Origin: Streptomyces chartreusis NRRL 3882 | GTDB lineage: Bacteria > Actinomycetota > Actinomycetes > Streptomycetales > Streptomycetaceae | Reading direction: 5' to 3' | DNA length: 64,000 bases | Assembly (NCBI RefSeq): GCF_900236475.1 | Contig: NZ_LT963352.1 | Span: 6,452,001 to 6,516,000 of the forward strand | Shown here: positions 32,569 through 41,394 of the stretch, piece after piece | Numbering within the stretch: the first letter of the stretch is position 1 | Layout: each line of letters begins with the position of its first letter | Notes under the pieces: generated by a model | What the model saw: only the letters and a program-made list of their open reading frames with translations | What the model was told of the DNA's origin: nothing | Databases searched by the model: none | Position numbers and translations under genes: made by a program

Positions 32569-32606
32569 GGTCGGTGGTCCCCCTGAGGTCTTCCCGGATG
32601 CCGAGG

Positions 32607-32639
32607 TAGAGGCTACATTGCCAAAACCGAAAGCCTTTA
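32607..32639. promoter_or_regulatory. Inverted repeat between TetR and permease genes
   Basis: TAGAGGCT (32607-32614) and AGCCTTTA (32632-32639) are inverted repeats with one mismatch and a 17-base spacer. The block is AT-rich and lies in the divergent promoter region, a likely TetR operator. Confidence 0.5.
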
Positions 32640-32737
32640 GATTTACCGCGGCGATCCCGCACGCACGGACTCCCCCCACGCCCCGATTCCCTCCACGCCC
32701 GGATTCCCTCCCGTCCGCCGCTCGAAGGGCTTGCCCC

Positions 32738-34189
32738 ATGTCCGTCACCACCTCAGGGGAGCGCACCCCGCCCGCCACGGCGACCCTGCGCTCCGGCTCC
32801 CTCGGCACCGCCGACATCGCCTTCTTCGTCGTCTCCGCCGCCGCCCCGCTCACCGTCATGGCCGGAGTCGCCCCCCTCGCGATCCTGCTGGGCGGCGTCG
32901 GCGCCCCCGTCGGCTATCTCCTGGCCGGTCTCACGCTCGCCGTCTTCGCCGTCGGCTTCACCACCATGAGCCGCCACGTCAGGAGCGGCGGCGCCTTCTA
33001 CGCGTACATCACCCGCGGACTGGGCCGCCCCGTCGGCATCGGGGCCGCCCTGCTGGCCCTGGTCGGCTACAACGGCATGGAGATCGGCGTCTACGGCCTC
33101 CTCGGCTCCGCCACCCAGGACACCGCACACGCCCTGTTCGGCGCCGACCTCCCCTGGCTGCCGATCTCCCTCGCGGGCCTGCTGCTCATCGGCTACGGCG
33201 GCTACCGCTCCATCGACTTCGGCGCCAAGGTGCTCGGCGTCCTGCTCGTCGCCGAGACCGGCATCCTCGTCCTCCTCGCGGGCGGAGTCCTGATCAAGGG
33301 CGGCGCGCACGGGCTGTCCCTCGCCTCCTTCGAGCCCGGCAACGTCCTGGTCCCCGGCACGGCCGCCGTCCTCGCGTTCGCCTTCGCCGCGTTCACCGGC
33401 TTCGAGTCGACCGTCATCTACCGCCGCGAGGCCCGCGACCCGCAGCGCACCGTGCCGCGCGCGACCTACCTGGCCGTCGGATTCCTCGGGCTGTTCTACG
33501 CGTTCATCGTCTGGACCGTCATCCAGGCCTTCGGCGACGCAGAGATCGCCGGAGCCGCCGGCAAGAACCCCGGCGAGCTGTTCTTCACCGCCATCACCAC
33601 CTACGTGGGCGGCTGGGCGGCCGACCTGATGCACGTCTTCATCGTCACCAGCGTCCTCGCCTCGCTGCTCGCCTTCCACAACGCCATCAACCGGTACGCC
33701 CTCGCCCTCGCCGAGGAGGGCGTGCTGCCCAAGGCGCTGGGCCGCATCCACCCGCGGCACGGCTCCCCGTACGTGGCCGGCCTCGCCCAGACGGTCCTCG
33801 GCACGGTCGTCGTCCTGGCCTTCGCGGCGGCCGGCGCCGACCCGTACGGGCAGCTGCTGCTGTGGGTCAACACCCCGGGGATGATCGGCCTGTTCCTGCT
33901 CCAGCTGCTCGCCGCGATCGCCGTGCCCTGCTACTTCCGCCGGGTGCGCCACCAGGAGGGCGTGCTGCGCACGGTCGTGGCGCCCGTGGCCGCCGCCGTA
34001 CTGCTCGCGACGGCCATCGTGCTGGTGGTGAACCACATCGACCTGTTCACCGGGGCGTCCCCGACCGTGAACACCGTCCTCGTCGTCACGGCCCCCGCCG
34101 TGTTCGCCGCGGGCCTCGCCCTCGCCTGGTGCCTGCGCAGGAAGCGCCCTCGGGTCTACGCCGAGTTCGCAGCCGAGCCCGCCGAATAG
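32738..34189 (+). CDS. APC superfamily amino acid/amine permease, 483 aa
   Basis: About twelve membrane helices. TADIAFFVVSAAAPLTVMAG is helix 1 with the unwound substrate-binding segment; FAFAAFTGFESTVIYRREARDPQRTVPRA is the APC motif of helix 6 and the loop after it; HNAINRYALALAEEGVLPKALGRIHPRHGSP is the conserved cytoplasmic loop. Likely imports an amino acid or amine. It precedes the amidohydrolase gene by 26 bases, consistent with an operon that imports and processes an amide substrate. AAGGG is seen before the ATG at 32738. Confidence 0.88.
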   Translation: MSVTTSGERTPPATATLRSGSLGTADIAFFVVSAAAPLTVMAGVAPLAILLGGVGAPVGYLLAGLTLAVFAVGFTTMSRHVRSGGAFYAYITRGLGRPVGIGAALLALVGYNGMEIGVYGLLGSATQDTAHALFGADLPWLPISLAGLLLIGYGGYRSIDFGAKVLGVLLVAETGILVLLAGGVLIKGGAHGLSLASFEPGNVLVPGTAAVLAFAFAAFTGFESTVIYRREARDPQRTVPRATYLAVGFLGLFYAFIVWTVIQAFGDAEIAGAAGKNPGELFFTAITTYVGGWAADLMHVFIVTSVLASLLAFHNAINRYALALAEEGVLPKALGRIHPRHGSPYVAGLAQTVLGTVVVLAFAAAGADPYGQLLLWVNTPGMIGLFLLQLLAAIAVPCYFRRVRHQEGVLRTVVAPVAAAVLLATAIVLVVNHIDLFTGASPTVNTVLVVTAPAVFAAGLALAWCLRRKRPRVYAEFAAEPAE

Positions 34190-34215
34190 TTCAGCTCTGC
34201 AAGGGAGTTCCTCAC

Positions 34216-35787
34216 ATGCCGACCGCCGATCTGGTCCTCGCCGGCGCCAAGGTCCGCACCCTCGACCCGGACCGCCCGTACGCCACGTCCGTCGCCGTGC
34301 GCGACGGGCTGATCGCGGCGGTGGGCGACGAGACGGACGTACGCGACTGGTGCGGCCCGGGCACCGAGGTCGTCCACCTGGGCGGGGCGCACCTGGTGCC
34401 CGGACTCGTCGACGCGCACAGCCACCCCGTGTGGGGGCTGGACATGGCGACCGGGACGGACCTGTCGGGCGTGACGGACCTGGCGGGGCTGCGGGCCGCC
34501 CTCGCGGACGCGGCGCGCACCGACGGGTGGGTGACCGGCTTCGGCCTCGACCACAACGCCTTCGAGGGCCGCCCCGTCCACCGGGACCTGATCGAGGACG
34601 TCCTGGACGGCACACCCGCCTTCCTGCGCCTCTACGACGGCCACTCCGCCCTCGCGACCGGCCCGGCCCTCGTCGCGGCCGGCGTGCACGGCCCCCGGGG
34701 CTTCGCCCAGCGCTCGGAGGTCGTCTGCGACGCCTCGGCCCGGCCCACCGGGCATCTCGTCGAGCACGCGGCGATGGGCCTGGTGGCCGAGGTCGCTCCC
34801 CGGCCGTCGTACGCCGCTCGCCGGGCGCGCCTGGTGGAGCTGCTGTCCGCCATGGCCGCGACCGGGCTGACCGGGGCGCACGTCATGGACGCCGGCGACC
34901 CGGAGCTGATCGGCTCCGTGGCCGCGGAGATGGTGCTGCCGGTGCGGCTGCGGTTCGCGCCCTGGTGCATGCCGGGCGCGGACCGGACCGCCCTGGACGA
35001 GCTGGTCGCCGTGCAGGGCCGGGGCGGCCGGCACTGGCGGACCGGCGGGGTCAAGTTCTTCATGGACGGCACCGTCGAGGGCGGCACGGCCTGGCTTGAG
35101 CACGCCGACTGCCACGGCCAGGGCACGGACGCGTTCTGGCCCGACCCTCAGGCGTACGCCGCCGCCGTACGGCACCTGCACGCGGCCGGTGTGCGCACGG
35201 CCACGCACGCCATCGGGGACGCGGCGGTACGGCACGTGCTGGACGTGGTGGAAGGGCTGGGGCCGGGCGGGCGGGGGGCGCACCGCGTCGAGCACATCGA
35301 GACCGTGCCGGACGAGCTGCTGCCGCGGTTCGCGAGGCTGGGAGTGGCGGCGTCCATGCAGCCGCCGCACACCGCGTACACCCGGGCCGACGGCACCGAC
35401 GAGTGGTCCCGGCGGCTGGGCCCCGGGCGGGCCGGCCGGGCCTGGCGGCTGCGGGACCTGCGGGACGCCGGCGCGGTGGTGGCCCTCGGTTCGGACTGGC
35501 CGATCGCCCACTACGACGCCCGCGCCGTGCTCGCCACGGCCCGCGCACCGAGGGGCGCGGCCTCGGCACGCGCCGGGCTCACCGGCCTTGAGGCACTGGA
35601 GGGCTGCACGAGCCATGCGGCGCTGGCGGCGGGGGAGTCCGACGCGACCGGACGCATCGCTCCCGGCCTCCGGGCCGACCTGACTGCGCTGGGGCTGGAC
35701 CCGGTGACCGCTCCACCGGACGAGGTGGCGCAGGCGCCGGTGCGACTGACGGTGACCGGGGGGCACGTGGTGCACCGGGAGGAGTGA
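34216..35787 (+). CDS. YtcJ-like amidohydrolase, 523 aa
   Basis: Metal-dependent TIM-barrel hydrolase of the amidohydrolase-3 family. Metal ligands in LVPGLVDAHSHPVWG; carboxylated or bridging residue likely in GVKFFMDGTVEGGTAWLEH; the His in ATHAIGDAAVRHV; HRVEHIETV; and the catalytic Asp in VVALGSDWPI. The N-terminal LVLAGAKVRTLDPD and C-terminal LRLTVTGGHVVH make the composite beta-sandwich. Relatives hydrolyse N-substituted formamides and exoenzyme-like substrates; the true substrate is unknown. AAGGGAG precedes the ATG. It ends at the tandem repeat region. Confidence 0.88.
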   Translation: MPTADLVLAGAKVRTLDPDRPYATSVAVRDGLIAAVGDETDVRDWCGPGTEVVHLGGAHLVPGLVDAHSHPVWGLDMATGTDLSGVTDLAGLRAALADAARTDGWVTGFGLDHNAFEGRPVHRDLIEDVLDGTPAFLRLYDGHSALATGPALVAAGVHGPRGFAQRSEVVCDASARPTGHLVEHAAMGLVAEVAPRPSYAARRARLVELLSAMAATGLTGAHVMDAGDPELIGSVAAEMVLPVRLRFAPWCMPGADRTALDELVAVQGRGGRHWRTGGVKFFMDGTVEGGTAWLEHADCHGQGTDAFWPDPQAYAAAVRHLHAAGVRTATHAIGDAAVRHVLDVVEGLGPGGRGAHRVEHIETVPDELLPRFARLGVAASMQPPHTAYTRADGTDEWSRRLGPGRAGRAWRLRDLRDAGAVVALGSDWPIAHYDARAVLATARAPRGAASARAGLTGLEALEGCTSHAALAAGESDATGRIAPGLRADLTALGLDPVTAPPDEVAQAPVRLTVTGGHVVHREE

Positions 35788-35790
35788 GAC

Positions 35791-36629
35791 AGGCGGCTCC
35801 GGAGCAGCCGGGCCGCCCGTCGCCTGCGGAGGCCCCACGGCCGTGCAGGCCGCCGCGGAAGCGGCCGGACGGCGGCGCCCTCGGGCACGGCTCCCGAGCA
35901 GCCGCGCCGGGCCGCCCGTCGGCGCGGGGTCCCACCGCCGCGCAGTCCGCCGTCGACGTGGCCGGGCGTGCCGCCGGTGTCGGCGGCGCCACGGTGGTGT
36001 GCTCGGGCTCGCGTGTCGGGTGGCGCTGGGGTCGGTGGGCACCACCGCTGCGGGGGTCGGTCGGTCCTTGGTGGAGGCCACCGGGTTCGTGAGGCACGGG
36101 CGGCTCCCGCAACAGCCGGGCTGGGCCGCCTTTCGTCGGCGGCGGTCCCACGGCCGTGCGGGCCGCCGCGGAAGCGGCCGGGCGGCGGCGCCCTCGGGCC
36201 CGCGCGAGGACGGGCTCCCCGGGCAGCCGGGCGGGCCGCCCGTCGGCGCTGGGGGTCCCGCCGCCGGGGCAGGCCGCCGTCGGCGCGGATGGGCGTGCCG
36301 CCGGTGCCGGCCGTGCGGACGGTGGTGCGCTCGGGCCCGCGTGTCGGGTGGCGGTGGGGTCGGTGGGCACCACCGCTGCGGGAGTGGGTCAGTCCTTGGT
36401 GGAGGCCACCCGGTTCGTGAAGCACGGCGGCTCCCCGGGCCGCCCGCCGGCGTGGCTGTCCCGCCGCCGGGCAGGCCGCCGTCGACGTGGCCGGGTGCCG
36501 CCGGTGTCGGCCGCGCGAACGGCCGCGGCCTCGGGCGCGGCGCGTCCGGTGGCGGTGCAGCCGTGGGGGGACCGCCGCCGTGGAAGTGGGTCAGGCCTTG
36601 GCGGGCGTCACCGGTTCGCGCGGCGGCCG
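35791..36629. repeat. Degenerate long tandem repeats, about 2.6 copies of a ~315-330 bp unit, gene-free
   Basis: This is the 803-base gap between amidohydrolase and PAP2 genes, and it runs into the PAP2 3' end. Copies start near 35791, 36099 and 36427. Landmarks repeat in order: GGAAGCGGCCGG (35858, 36171), GTGTCGGGTGGCG (36013, 36341), GTCGGTGGGCACCACCGCTG (36031, 36359), GTCCTTGGTGGAGGCCACC (36064, 36392). The third copy lacks about 115 bases and its last part, at 36586-36629, is the final codons of PAP2. GC content is extreme. All frames are open because of this, but none has a coding-like pattern. Confidence 0.8.
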
Positions 36630-37469
36630 TGACGTACCGGGGCGCTGCCTCGGCACGTCCCTCGGCAGTGCGTACGGATGCCTCCCGTACCAGACCCCCG
36701 CCACCGTGAACCCGAAGGCCAGGCAGAGCACGCCACCGACCGCATCCAGCCAGAAGTGGTTCGCCGTGGCGACGATGACGACCAGGGTCAGCGCCGGGTA
36801 CAGCAGGCCCAGCACCCGCACCCAGGGGATCGTCGCCAGGGCGAAGATCGTCAGGCCGCACCACATGGACCAGCCGATGTGCATCGACGGCATCGCGGCG
36901 TACTGGTTGGACATGTGCTTCAGGTCGCCGGACGCCATCGATCCCCAGGTCTGGTGGACCATGACGGTGTCGATGAAATCGCCGCCGTTCATCAACCGCG
37001 GCGGCGCCAGCGGATACAGGTAGTAACCGACCAGGGCGACGGCGGTCGTCCCGAACAGCACCAGGCGGGTCGCCGCGTACCGGCCGGGATGGCGACGGTA
37101 CAGCCACACGAGCACACCCAGCGTCACCACGAAGTGCAGCGTCGCGTAGTAGTAGTTCATGCCGATGATCAGCCAAGTCACCGAGTTCACGGCGTGGTTG
37201 ACCGACTCCTCGACCGCGATGCCGAGCTGCTGCTCGGCCTGCCAGATCCAGTCGGCGTTGCGCAGCGCCTCGGTCCTCTGCTCGGGCACGGCGTTGCGGA
37301 CGAGTGAGTACACCCAGTAACTCACCGCGATCAGCAGGATCTCGAACCAGAACCGGGGCCGGCGAGGGGTGCGCAGCCGGGGGAGGAGACCCTGCCCCGG
37401 ATCGGCCGCGACGGGATCCGGAACGGCCGCTTCCCGGCCGTCCAGCGTCGTCACGGTGGTGTCACCCAT
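36591..37469 (-). CDS. PAP2 superfamily membrane phosphatase/lipid phosphotransferase-like, 292 aa
   Basis: Integral membrane protein of the PAP2_3 (inositol phosphorylceramide synthase-like) type. Helices at about residues 42-60, 96-117, 129-150 and four later ones. Conserved motifs: SNQYAAMPSMHIGWSMWCG (catalytic His in PSMHxG) and VATANHFWLDAVGGVLC (HxxxD). Substrate is probably a phosphate on a lipid. ATG at 37469 is chosen; a GTG two codons upstream is possible. The last dozen codons (PREPVTPAKA) belong to the degenerate tandem repeat, so the C-terminus may have arisen or been copied through it. Confidence 0.85.
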   Translation of the reverse strand: MGDTTVTTLDGREAAVPDPVAADPGQGLLPRLRTPRRPRFWFEILLIAVSYWVYSLVRNAVPEQRTEALRNADWIWQAEQQLGIAVEESVNHAVNSVTWLIIGMNYYYATLHFVVTLGVLVWLYRRHPGRYAATRLVLFGTTAVALVGYYLYPLAPPRLMNGGDFIDTVMVHQTWGSMASGDLKHMSNQYAAMPSMHIGWSMWCGLTIFALATIPWVRVLGLLYPALTLVVIVATANHFWLDAVGGVLCLAFGFTVAGVWYGRHPYALPRDVPRQRPGTSRPPREPVTPAKA

Positions 37470-37562
37470 AGGCACAAAGTCTGCCAGAAAAGCCCTGTCC
37501 CCCCGATCATCCTCCGCTGTGGTGCGGACCGCATGTTCTAGGGCGAAATCCAGCCGACCGCC

Positions 37563-38597
37563 TCAGGGGCGAGCACGGTCCCCGGGGGCCGAAGCGGTCG
37601 AGCCGCGCACCACCAGTTCCGGCATGAACACGAACTCGCTGTGGGGCGCGGGCGTCCCGCCGATCTCCTCCAGCAGCGTGCGGACCGCCGCCTGGCCCAT
37701 CGCCGGGACCGGCTTGCGGATCGTGGTCAGCGGCGGGTCGGTGAAGGCGATCAGCGGCGAGTCGTCGAAGCCGACCACGGAGATGTCCTTCGGCACCTCC
37801 AGGCCACGCTGCCGCGCCGCCCTGATCGCGCCCAGCGCCATCATGTCGCTGGCGCACACCACGGCCGTGCAGTTCTGCTCGATCAGCGCCGTGGCCGCGG
37901 CCTGCCCGCCCTCCAGGGTGTAGAGGGAGTGCTGGACCAGCTCCCTCTCGACGGTCTCGGCGCCCAGGCCCAACTGGTCCTGCATGGTGCGCACGAACCC
38001 CTCGATCTTGCGCTGCACGGGCACGAACCGCTTGGGCCCCAGGGCCAGACCGATCCGCGTGTGCCCCAGGGACACCAGGTGCGTCACCGCGAGGTTCATC
38101 GCCGCGCGGTCGTCGGGGGAGATGAACGGCGCCTGCACCTTCGGCGAGAAGCCGTCGACCAGCACATACGGCACGCCCTGCGCGCGCAGCCGGTCGTAGC
38201 GCTGCATGTCGGCGGTGGTGTCCGCGTGCAGCCCGGAGACGTAGATGATGCCGGCGACCCCGCGGTCCACGAGCATCTCGGTCAGCTCGTCCTCGGTCGA
38301 GCCGCCCGGCGTCTGGGTGGCCAGCACCGGCGTGTAGCCCTGCCGGGTCAGGGCCTGGCCGATGACCTGGGCCAGGGCCGGGAAGATCGGGTTCTCCAGC
38401 TCCGGGGTGATCAGGCCCACCAGGCCCTCGCTGCGCTGGCGCAGCCGCACCGGGCGTTCGTAGCCCAGCACGTCGAGGGCGGCCAGCACGGACTGGCGGG
38501 TGGTGGCGGCGACGCCCGGCTTCCCGTTGAGGACGCGGCTGACGGTCGCTTCGCTCACCCCCGCCTGAGCAGCGATGTCGGCAAGCCGTGTGGTCAC
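37563..38597 (-). CDS. malR: LacI family repressor of maltose/maltodextrin genes, 344 aa
   Basis: Cytosolic repressor that answers to maltodextrins. GTG at 38597 gives VTTRLADIAAQAGVSEATVSRVLNG, the LacI headpiece and hinge (VAATTRQSVLAALDVLGYERP), and the expected length of Streptomyces MalR/Reg1. The sensor domain follows with GLITPELENPIFPALAQVIG, VPYVLVDGF, CASDMMALGAIRAARQRGL and VVGFDDSPLIAFTDPPLTT. An ATG at 38690 with a GAGGGA site would add 31 residues and cannot be excluded. Divergent from malE; several inverted repeats with CTTGCA/GCAAC lie in the interval. Confidence 0.93.
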   Translation of the reverse strand: MTTRLADIAAQAGVSEATVSRVLNGKPGVAATTRQSVLAALDVLGYERPVRLRQRSEGLVGLITPELENPIFPALAQVIGQALTRQGYTPVLATQTPGGSTEDELTEMLVDRGVAGIIYVSGLHADTTADMQRYDRLRAQGVPYVLVDGFSPKVQAPFISPDDRAAMNLAVTHLVSLGHTRIGLALGPKRFVPVQRKIEGFVRTMQDQLGLGAETVERELVQHSLYTLEGGQAAATALIEQNCTAVVCASDMMALGAIRAARQRGLEVPKDISVVGFDDSPLIAFTDPPLTTIRKPVPAMGQAAVRTLLEEIGGTPAPHSEFVFMPELVVRGSTASAPGDRARP

Positions 38598-38725
38598 AGC
38601 ACCGGACTGTAGCGGCCGGGGTTCTGCTTGCACACCGACGGGACGCCTGGTGCGGGCCGGCGCACGGCCCGCTGCGGGTTGCTTGGTCATCGCGGTCCCT
38701 CGAAGTCGTGGTCGGCGTCCGATCC

Positions 38726-38757
38726 GCAACGGATGATTCCCCCGCCGGCAACGGATG
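38726..38757. promoter_or_regulatory. Direct repeat GCAACGGATG in the malR-malE spacer
   Basis: GCAACGGATG at 38726-38735 and 38748-38757, 22 bases apart (two helical turns), near the malR start. Likely part of malR autoregulation. Confidence 0.45.
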
Positions 38758-38763
38758 GCAAGT

Positions 38764-38780
38764 GCTTGCAGAGTCTTGCA
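38764..38780. promoter_or_regulatory. CTTGCA pair in the malR-malE spacer
   Basis: CTTGCA at 38765-38770 and 38775-38780, ten bases apart. CTTGCA motifs are typical of Streptomyces amylase and maltose promoters bound by MalR/Reg1. Confidence 0.5.
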
Positions 38781-38867
38781 CAACTGTCCGACTCCCCGCC
38801 GAACAGCCGGAAATCCCGGCTCCGCAGGGGCCGGAGCGAGGTCACGGCGGGATAACCATCCGCACCG

Positions 38868-38907
38868 CTTGCAACTTTTTGCTGCAAGGTCTTTCGCAAC
38901 TCGTTGC
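38868..38907 (+). promoter_or_regulatory. Candidate MalR operators before malE
   Basis: CTTGCA (38868-38873) and TGCAAG (38883-38888) form an inverted repeat with a 9-base gap; next to it GCAAC-TC-GTTGC (38896-38907) is a perfect LacI-type palindrome. They lie 82-121 bases before malE. The 390-base spacer 38598-38988 holds no gene, only promoters and these sites. Confidence 0.7.
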
Positions 38908-38988
38908 AGCGCGGCTAATCTCACCGACGCCCGGCCGCCAACGGCGCAGTCGGCAGCACGAACGGGCTTTCACCCTCAAGGAGAACTC

Positions 38989-40257
38989 ATGCGGCGTGGC
39001 ATAGCGGCCACCGCGCTGGTGGCGTCCCTCGCCCTGGCGGCGACGGCGTGCGGCGGAAGCGACAGCGGCGACGAGGCCGACGGCCCGGTCACCATCACCT
39101 GGTGGGACACCTCCAACGCCACCAACGAGGCGCCGACCTACCAGGCCCTGGTCAAGGAGTTCGAGGCCGCCAACAAGGACATCAAGGTCAACTACGTCAA
39201 CGTCCCCTTCGACCAGGCGCAGAACAAGTTCGACACCGCCGCCGGTTCCAAGGGCGCCCCCGACGTGCTGCGCTCCGAGGTCGGCTGGACCCCCGCCTTC
39301 GCCAAGAAGGGCTTCTTCGCGCCGCTGGACGGCACCGAGGCCCTCGCCGAGCAGGACAAGTTCCAGCCCAGCCTGATCGAGCAGGCCAAGTACGAGGGCA
39401 AGACCTACGGCGTCCCCTTCACCACGGACACCCTCGCCCTCGTCTACAACAAGGCCCTGTTCGAGAAGGCCGGCGTCGAGGCCCCCAAGACCTGGGACGA
39501 CCTGAAGAAGGCCGCCGCCACCATCAAGGACAAGACCGGCGTCGACGGCTACTGGGGCTCCACCCAGGCCTACTACGCCCAGTCCTTCCTCTACGGCGAG
39601 GGCACCGACACCGTCGACGTCGACGCCAAGAAGATCACCGTCACCTCGCCCGCGGCCAAGAAGGCCTACGGCACCTGGCGGAGCCTCTTCTCCGGCAAGG
39701 GCCTGCACAAGGCCGACACCACCGCCGACGCCTACGCCCACATCCAGGAGGCGTTCGTCAGCGGCAAGGTCGCCTCGATCATCCAGGGCCCGTGGGAGAT
39801 CACCAACTTCTACAAGGGCTCCGCCTTCAAGGACAAGGACAACCTCGGCATCGCCACCGTCCCGGCCGGCTCCACCGGCAAGGCGGGCGCCCCGACCGGC
39901 GGCCACAACCTCTCCGTGTACGCGGGCTCGGACAAGGCCCACCAGGAGGCCTCGCTGAAGTTCGTGAAGTTCATGACCTCGGCGAAGGCGCAGGAGACCA
40001 TCGCGCTGAAGAACTCCACGCTCCCCACCCGCGAGGACGCCTACACCGCGAAGGTCAAGGCCGACCCCGGCATCGCCGGCTACCAGGGCGTGCTGTCCTC
40101 CGCCCAGCCGCGCCCGGCGCTGCCCGAGTACAGCTCCCTGTGGGGTCCGCTCGACGACGAGCTGATCGAGATCGCGGGCGGCAAGGAGTCCCTGGACAAG
40201 GGCCTCGGTGACGCCGAGACCGCCATCACCAAGCTGGTGCCGGACTTCTCCAAGTGA
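38989..40257 (+). CDS. malE: Maltose/maltodextrin-binding lipoprotein, 422 aa
   Basis: Extracellular solute-binding protein that captures maltose and maltodextrins and delivers them to MalFG. The lipoprotein signal is MRRGIAATALVASLALAATAC with Cys21 as the lipid anchor. Family 1 binding-protein segments: WWDTSNATNEAPTYQALVKE, GVPFTTDTLALVYNKALFEK, and GPWEITNF. AAGGAG precedes the ATG at 38989. First gene of the malEFG operon; a strong hairpin separates it from malF, probably keeping malE mRNA in excess. Confidence 0.95.
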   Translation: MRRGIAATALVASLALAATACGGSDSGDEADGPVTITWWDTSNATNEAPTYQALVKEFEAANKDIKVNYVNVPFDQAQNKFDTAAGSKGAPDVLRSEVGWTPAFAKKGFFAPLDGTEALAEQDKFQPSLIEQAKYEGKTYGVPFTTDTLALVYNKALFEKAGVEAPKTWDDLKKAAATIKDKTGVDGYWGSTQAYYAQSFLYGEGTDTVDVDAKKITVTSPAAKKAYGTWRSLFSGKGLHKADTTADAYAHIQEAFVSGKVASIIQGPWEITNFYKGSAFKDKDNLGIATVPAGSTGKAGAPTGGHNLSVYAGSDKAHQEASLKFVKFMTSAKAQETIALKNSTLPTREDAYTAKVKADPGIAGYQGVLSSAQPRPALPEYSSLWGPLDDELIEIAGGKESLDKGLGDAETAITKLVPDFSK

Positions 40258-40264
40258 CCGCCGC

Positions 40265-40311
40265 GTGGCCGCCGGATCCCCCGGTCATGGGGGAGGGGGT
40301 CCGGCGGCCAC
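40265..40311 (+). terminator. malE-malF intercistronic hairpin
   Basis: GTGGCCGCCGGA (40265-40276) pairs with TCCGGCGGCCAC (40300-40311); CCCCC/GGGGG extends the stem inside with one bulged base. It starts eight bases after the malE stop and 64 bases before malF. Likely a partial terminator or mRNA stabiliser that lowers malFG relative to malE. Confidence 0.75.
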
Positions 40312-40375
40312 CGGCCCGCGCCTGTGTCTGGGCAGCTCCCCTTGAACTCCTTGAACCTCCAGAAGGTGTCGAACC

Positions 40376-41380
40376 ATGACCGTCGTCATCGACCGAGCGA
40401 CCGGCAAGCGGCGCGGTGAGCGGGAACCGCGGCCCGGGCCGGGCAGGCGGCTGAAGAACGGCTTCCACAAGCACTGGTACGCCTACGCGATGATCGCCCC
40501 GGTGGCGATCGTCCTCGGCGTCCTCGTGCTGTACCCGCTGGCGTACGGCCTGTACCTCACCCTCACCGACGCCACCAGCCTCAACACCGCCCGTACGATC
40601 GGCGTCAACCACATCGACGCCACCTACCAGTTCATCGGCCTGGACAACTACGCCGACATCCTGTGGGGCCCGACGTCGTACGACCGCTTCTGGTCGCACG
40701 TCCTGTGGACGGTCTTCTGGACGGCGGCCTGCGTCGCCCTGCACTACGGCATCGGCCTCGGGCTGGCGCTGCTGCTGAACCAGAAGCTGCGCGGGCGCAC
40801 CCTCTACCGGCTGATCCTGGTGCTGCCCTGGGCCGTGCCGACCTTCGTCACCGTGTTCGGCTGGCGGTTCATGCTCGCCGACGGCGGCATCATCAACTCC
40901 GGCCTGGACTTCCTGCACCTGCCGACGCCGCTGTGGCTGGAGGACACCTTCTGGCAGCGGTTCGCCGCGATCATGGTCAACACCTGGTGCGGTGTGCCGT
41001 TCATGATGGTCTCGCTGCTCGGCGGACTCCAGTCGATCGACGCGAGCCTGTACGAGGCGTCCGAGATGGACGGCGCGAACGCCTGGCAGCGGTTCCGGTA
41101 CGTCACCCTGCCCGGCCTGCGGTCCGTCAGCACCACGGTCGTGCTCCTCGGCGTGATCTGGACCTTCAACCAGTTCGCCATCATCTTCCTGCTGTTCGGC
41201 AACACCGCCCCGGACGCCCAGATCCTCGTGACCTGGGCCTACCAGCTGGGCTTCGGGCAGCAGCCGCGCGACTACGCCCAGTCCGCCGCCTACGGAATCC
41301 TGCTCCTGTCCCTCCTGATCGTCTTCACGTCCTTCTACCGCCGCTGGCTGAACCGCAACGAGCAGCAGCTCGCGATCTGA
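40376..41380 (+). CDS. malF: Maltodextrin ABC transporter permease MalF, 334 aa
   Basis: Membrane subunit. After a basic N-terminus (KRRGEREPRPGPGRRLK) helix 1 is WYAYAMIAPVAIVLGVLVLY; five more helices follow. The EAA loop that docks to the ATPase is YEASEMDGANAWQRFRYVTLP. The ATPase, expected to be MsiK, is not in the window. ATG at 40376 follows the sequence CTCCAGAAGGTGTCGAACC, with AGAAGG as a ribosome site. malG starts 14 bases after the stop. Confidence 0.95.
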   Translation: MTVVIDRATGKRRGEREPRPGPGRRLKNGFHKHWYAYAMIAPVAIVLGVLVLYPLAYGLYLTLTDATSLNTARTIGVNHIDATYQFIGLDNYADILWGPTSYDRFWSHVLWTVFWTAACVALHYGIGLGLALLLNQKLRGRTLYRLILVLPWAVPTFVTVFGWRFMLADGGIINSGLDFLHLPTPLWLEDTFWQRFAAIMVNTWCGVPFMMVSLLGGLQSIDASLYEASEMDGANAWQRFRYVTLPGLRSVSTTVVLLGVIWTFNQFAIIFLLFGNTAPDAQILVTWAYQLGFGQQPRDYAQSAAYGILLLSLLIVFTSFYRRWLNRNEQQLAI

Positions 41381-41394
41381 GGCAGGAGTCCGAA

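Noticed and set aside
35791..36629. Possible CRISPR array
   Set aside because: Units are over 300 bp, degenerate and contiguous, with no short repeats or unique spacers and no cas genes.
35579..36709. Several open frames in the long tandem repeat region
   Set aside because: All frames are open because of GC content; composition is Pro/Arg/Ala only, no ribosome sites or domain motifs.
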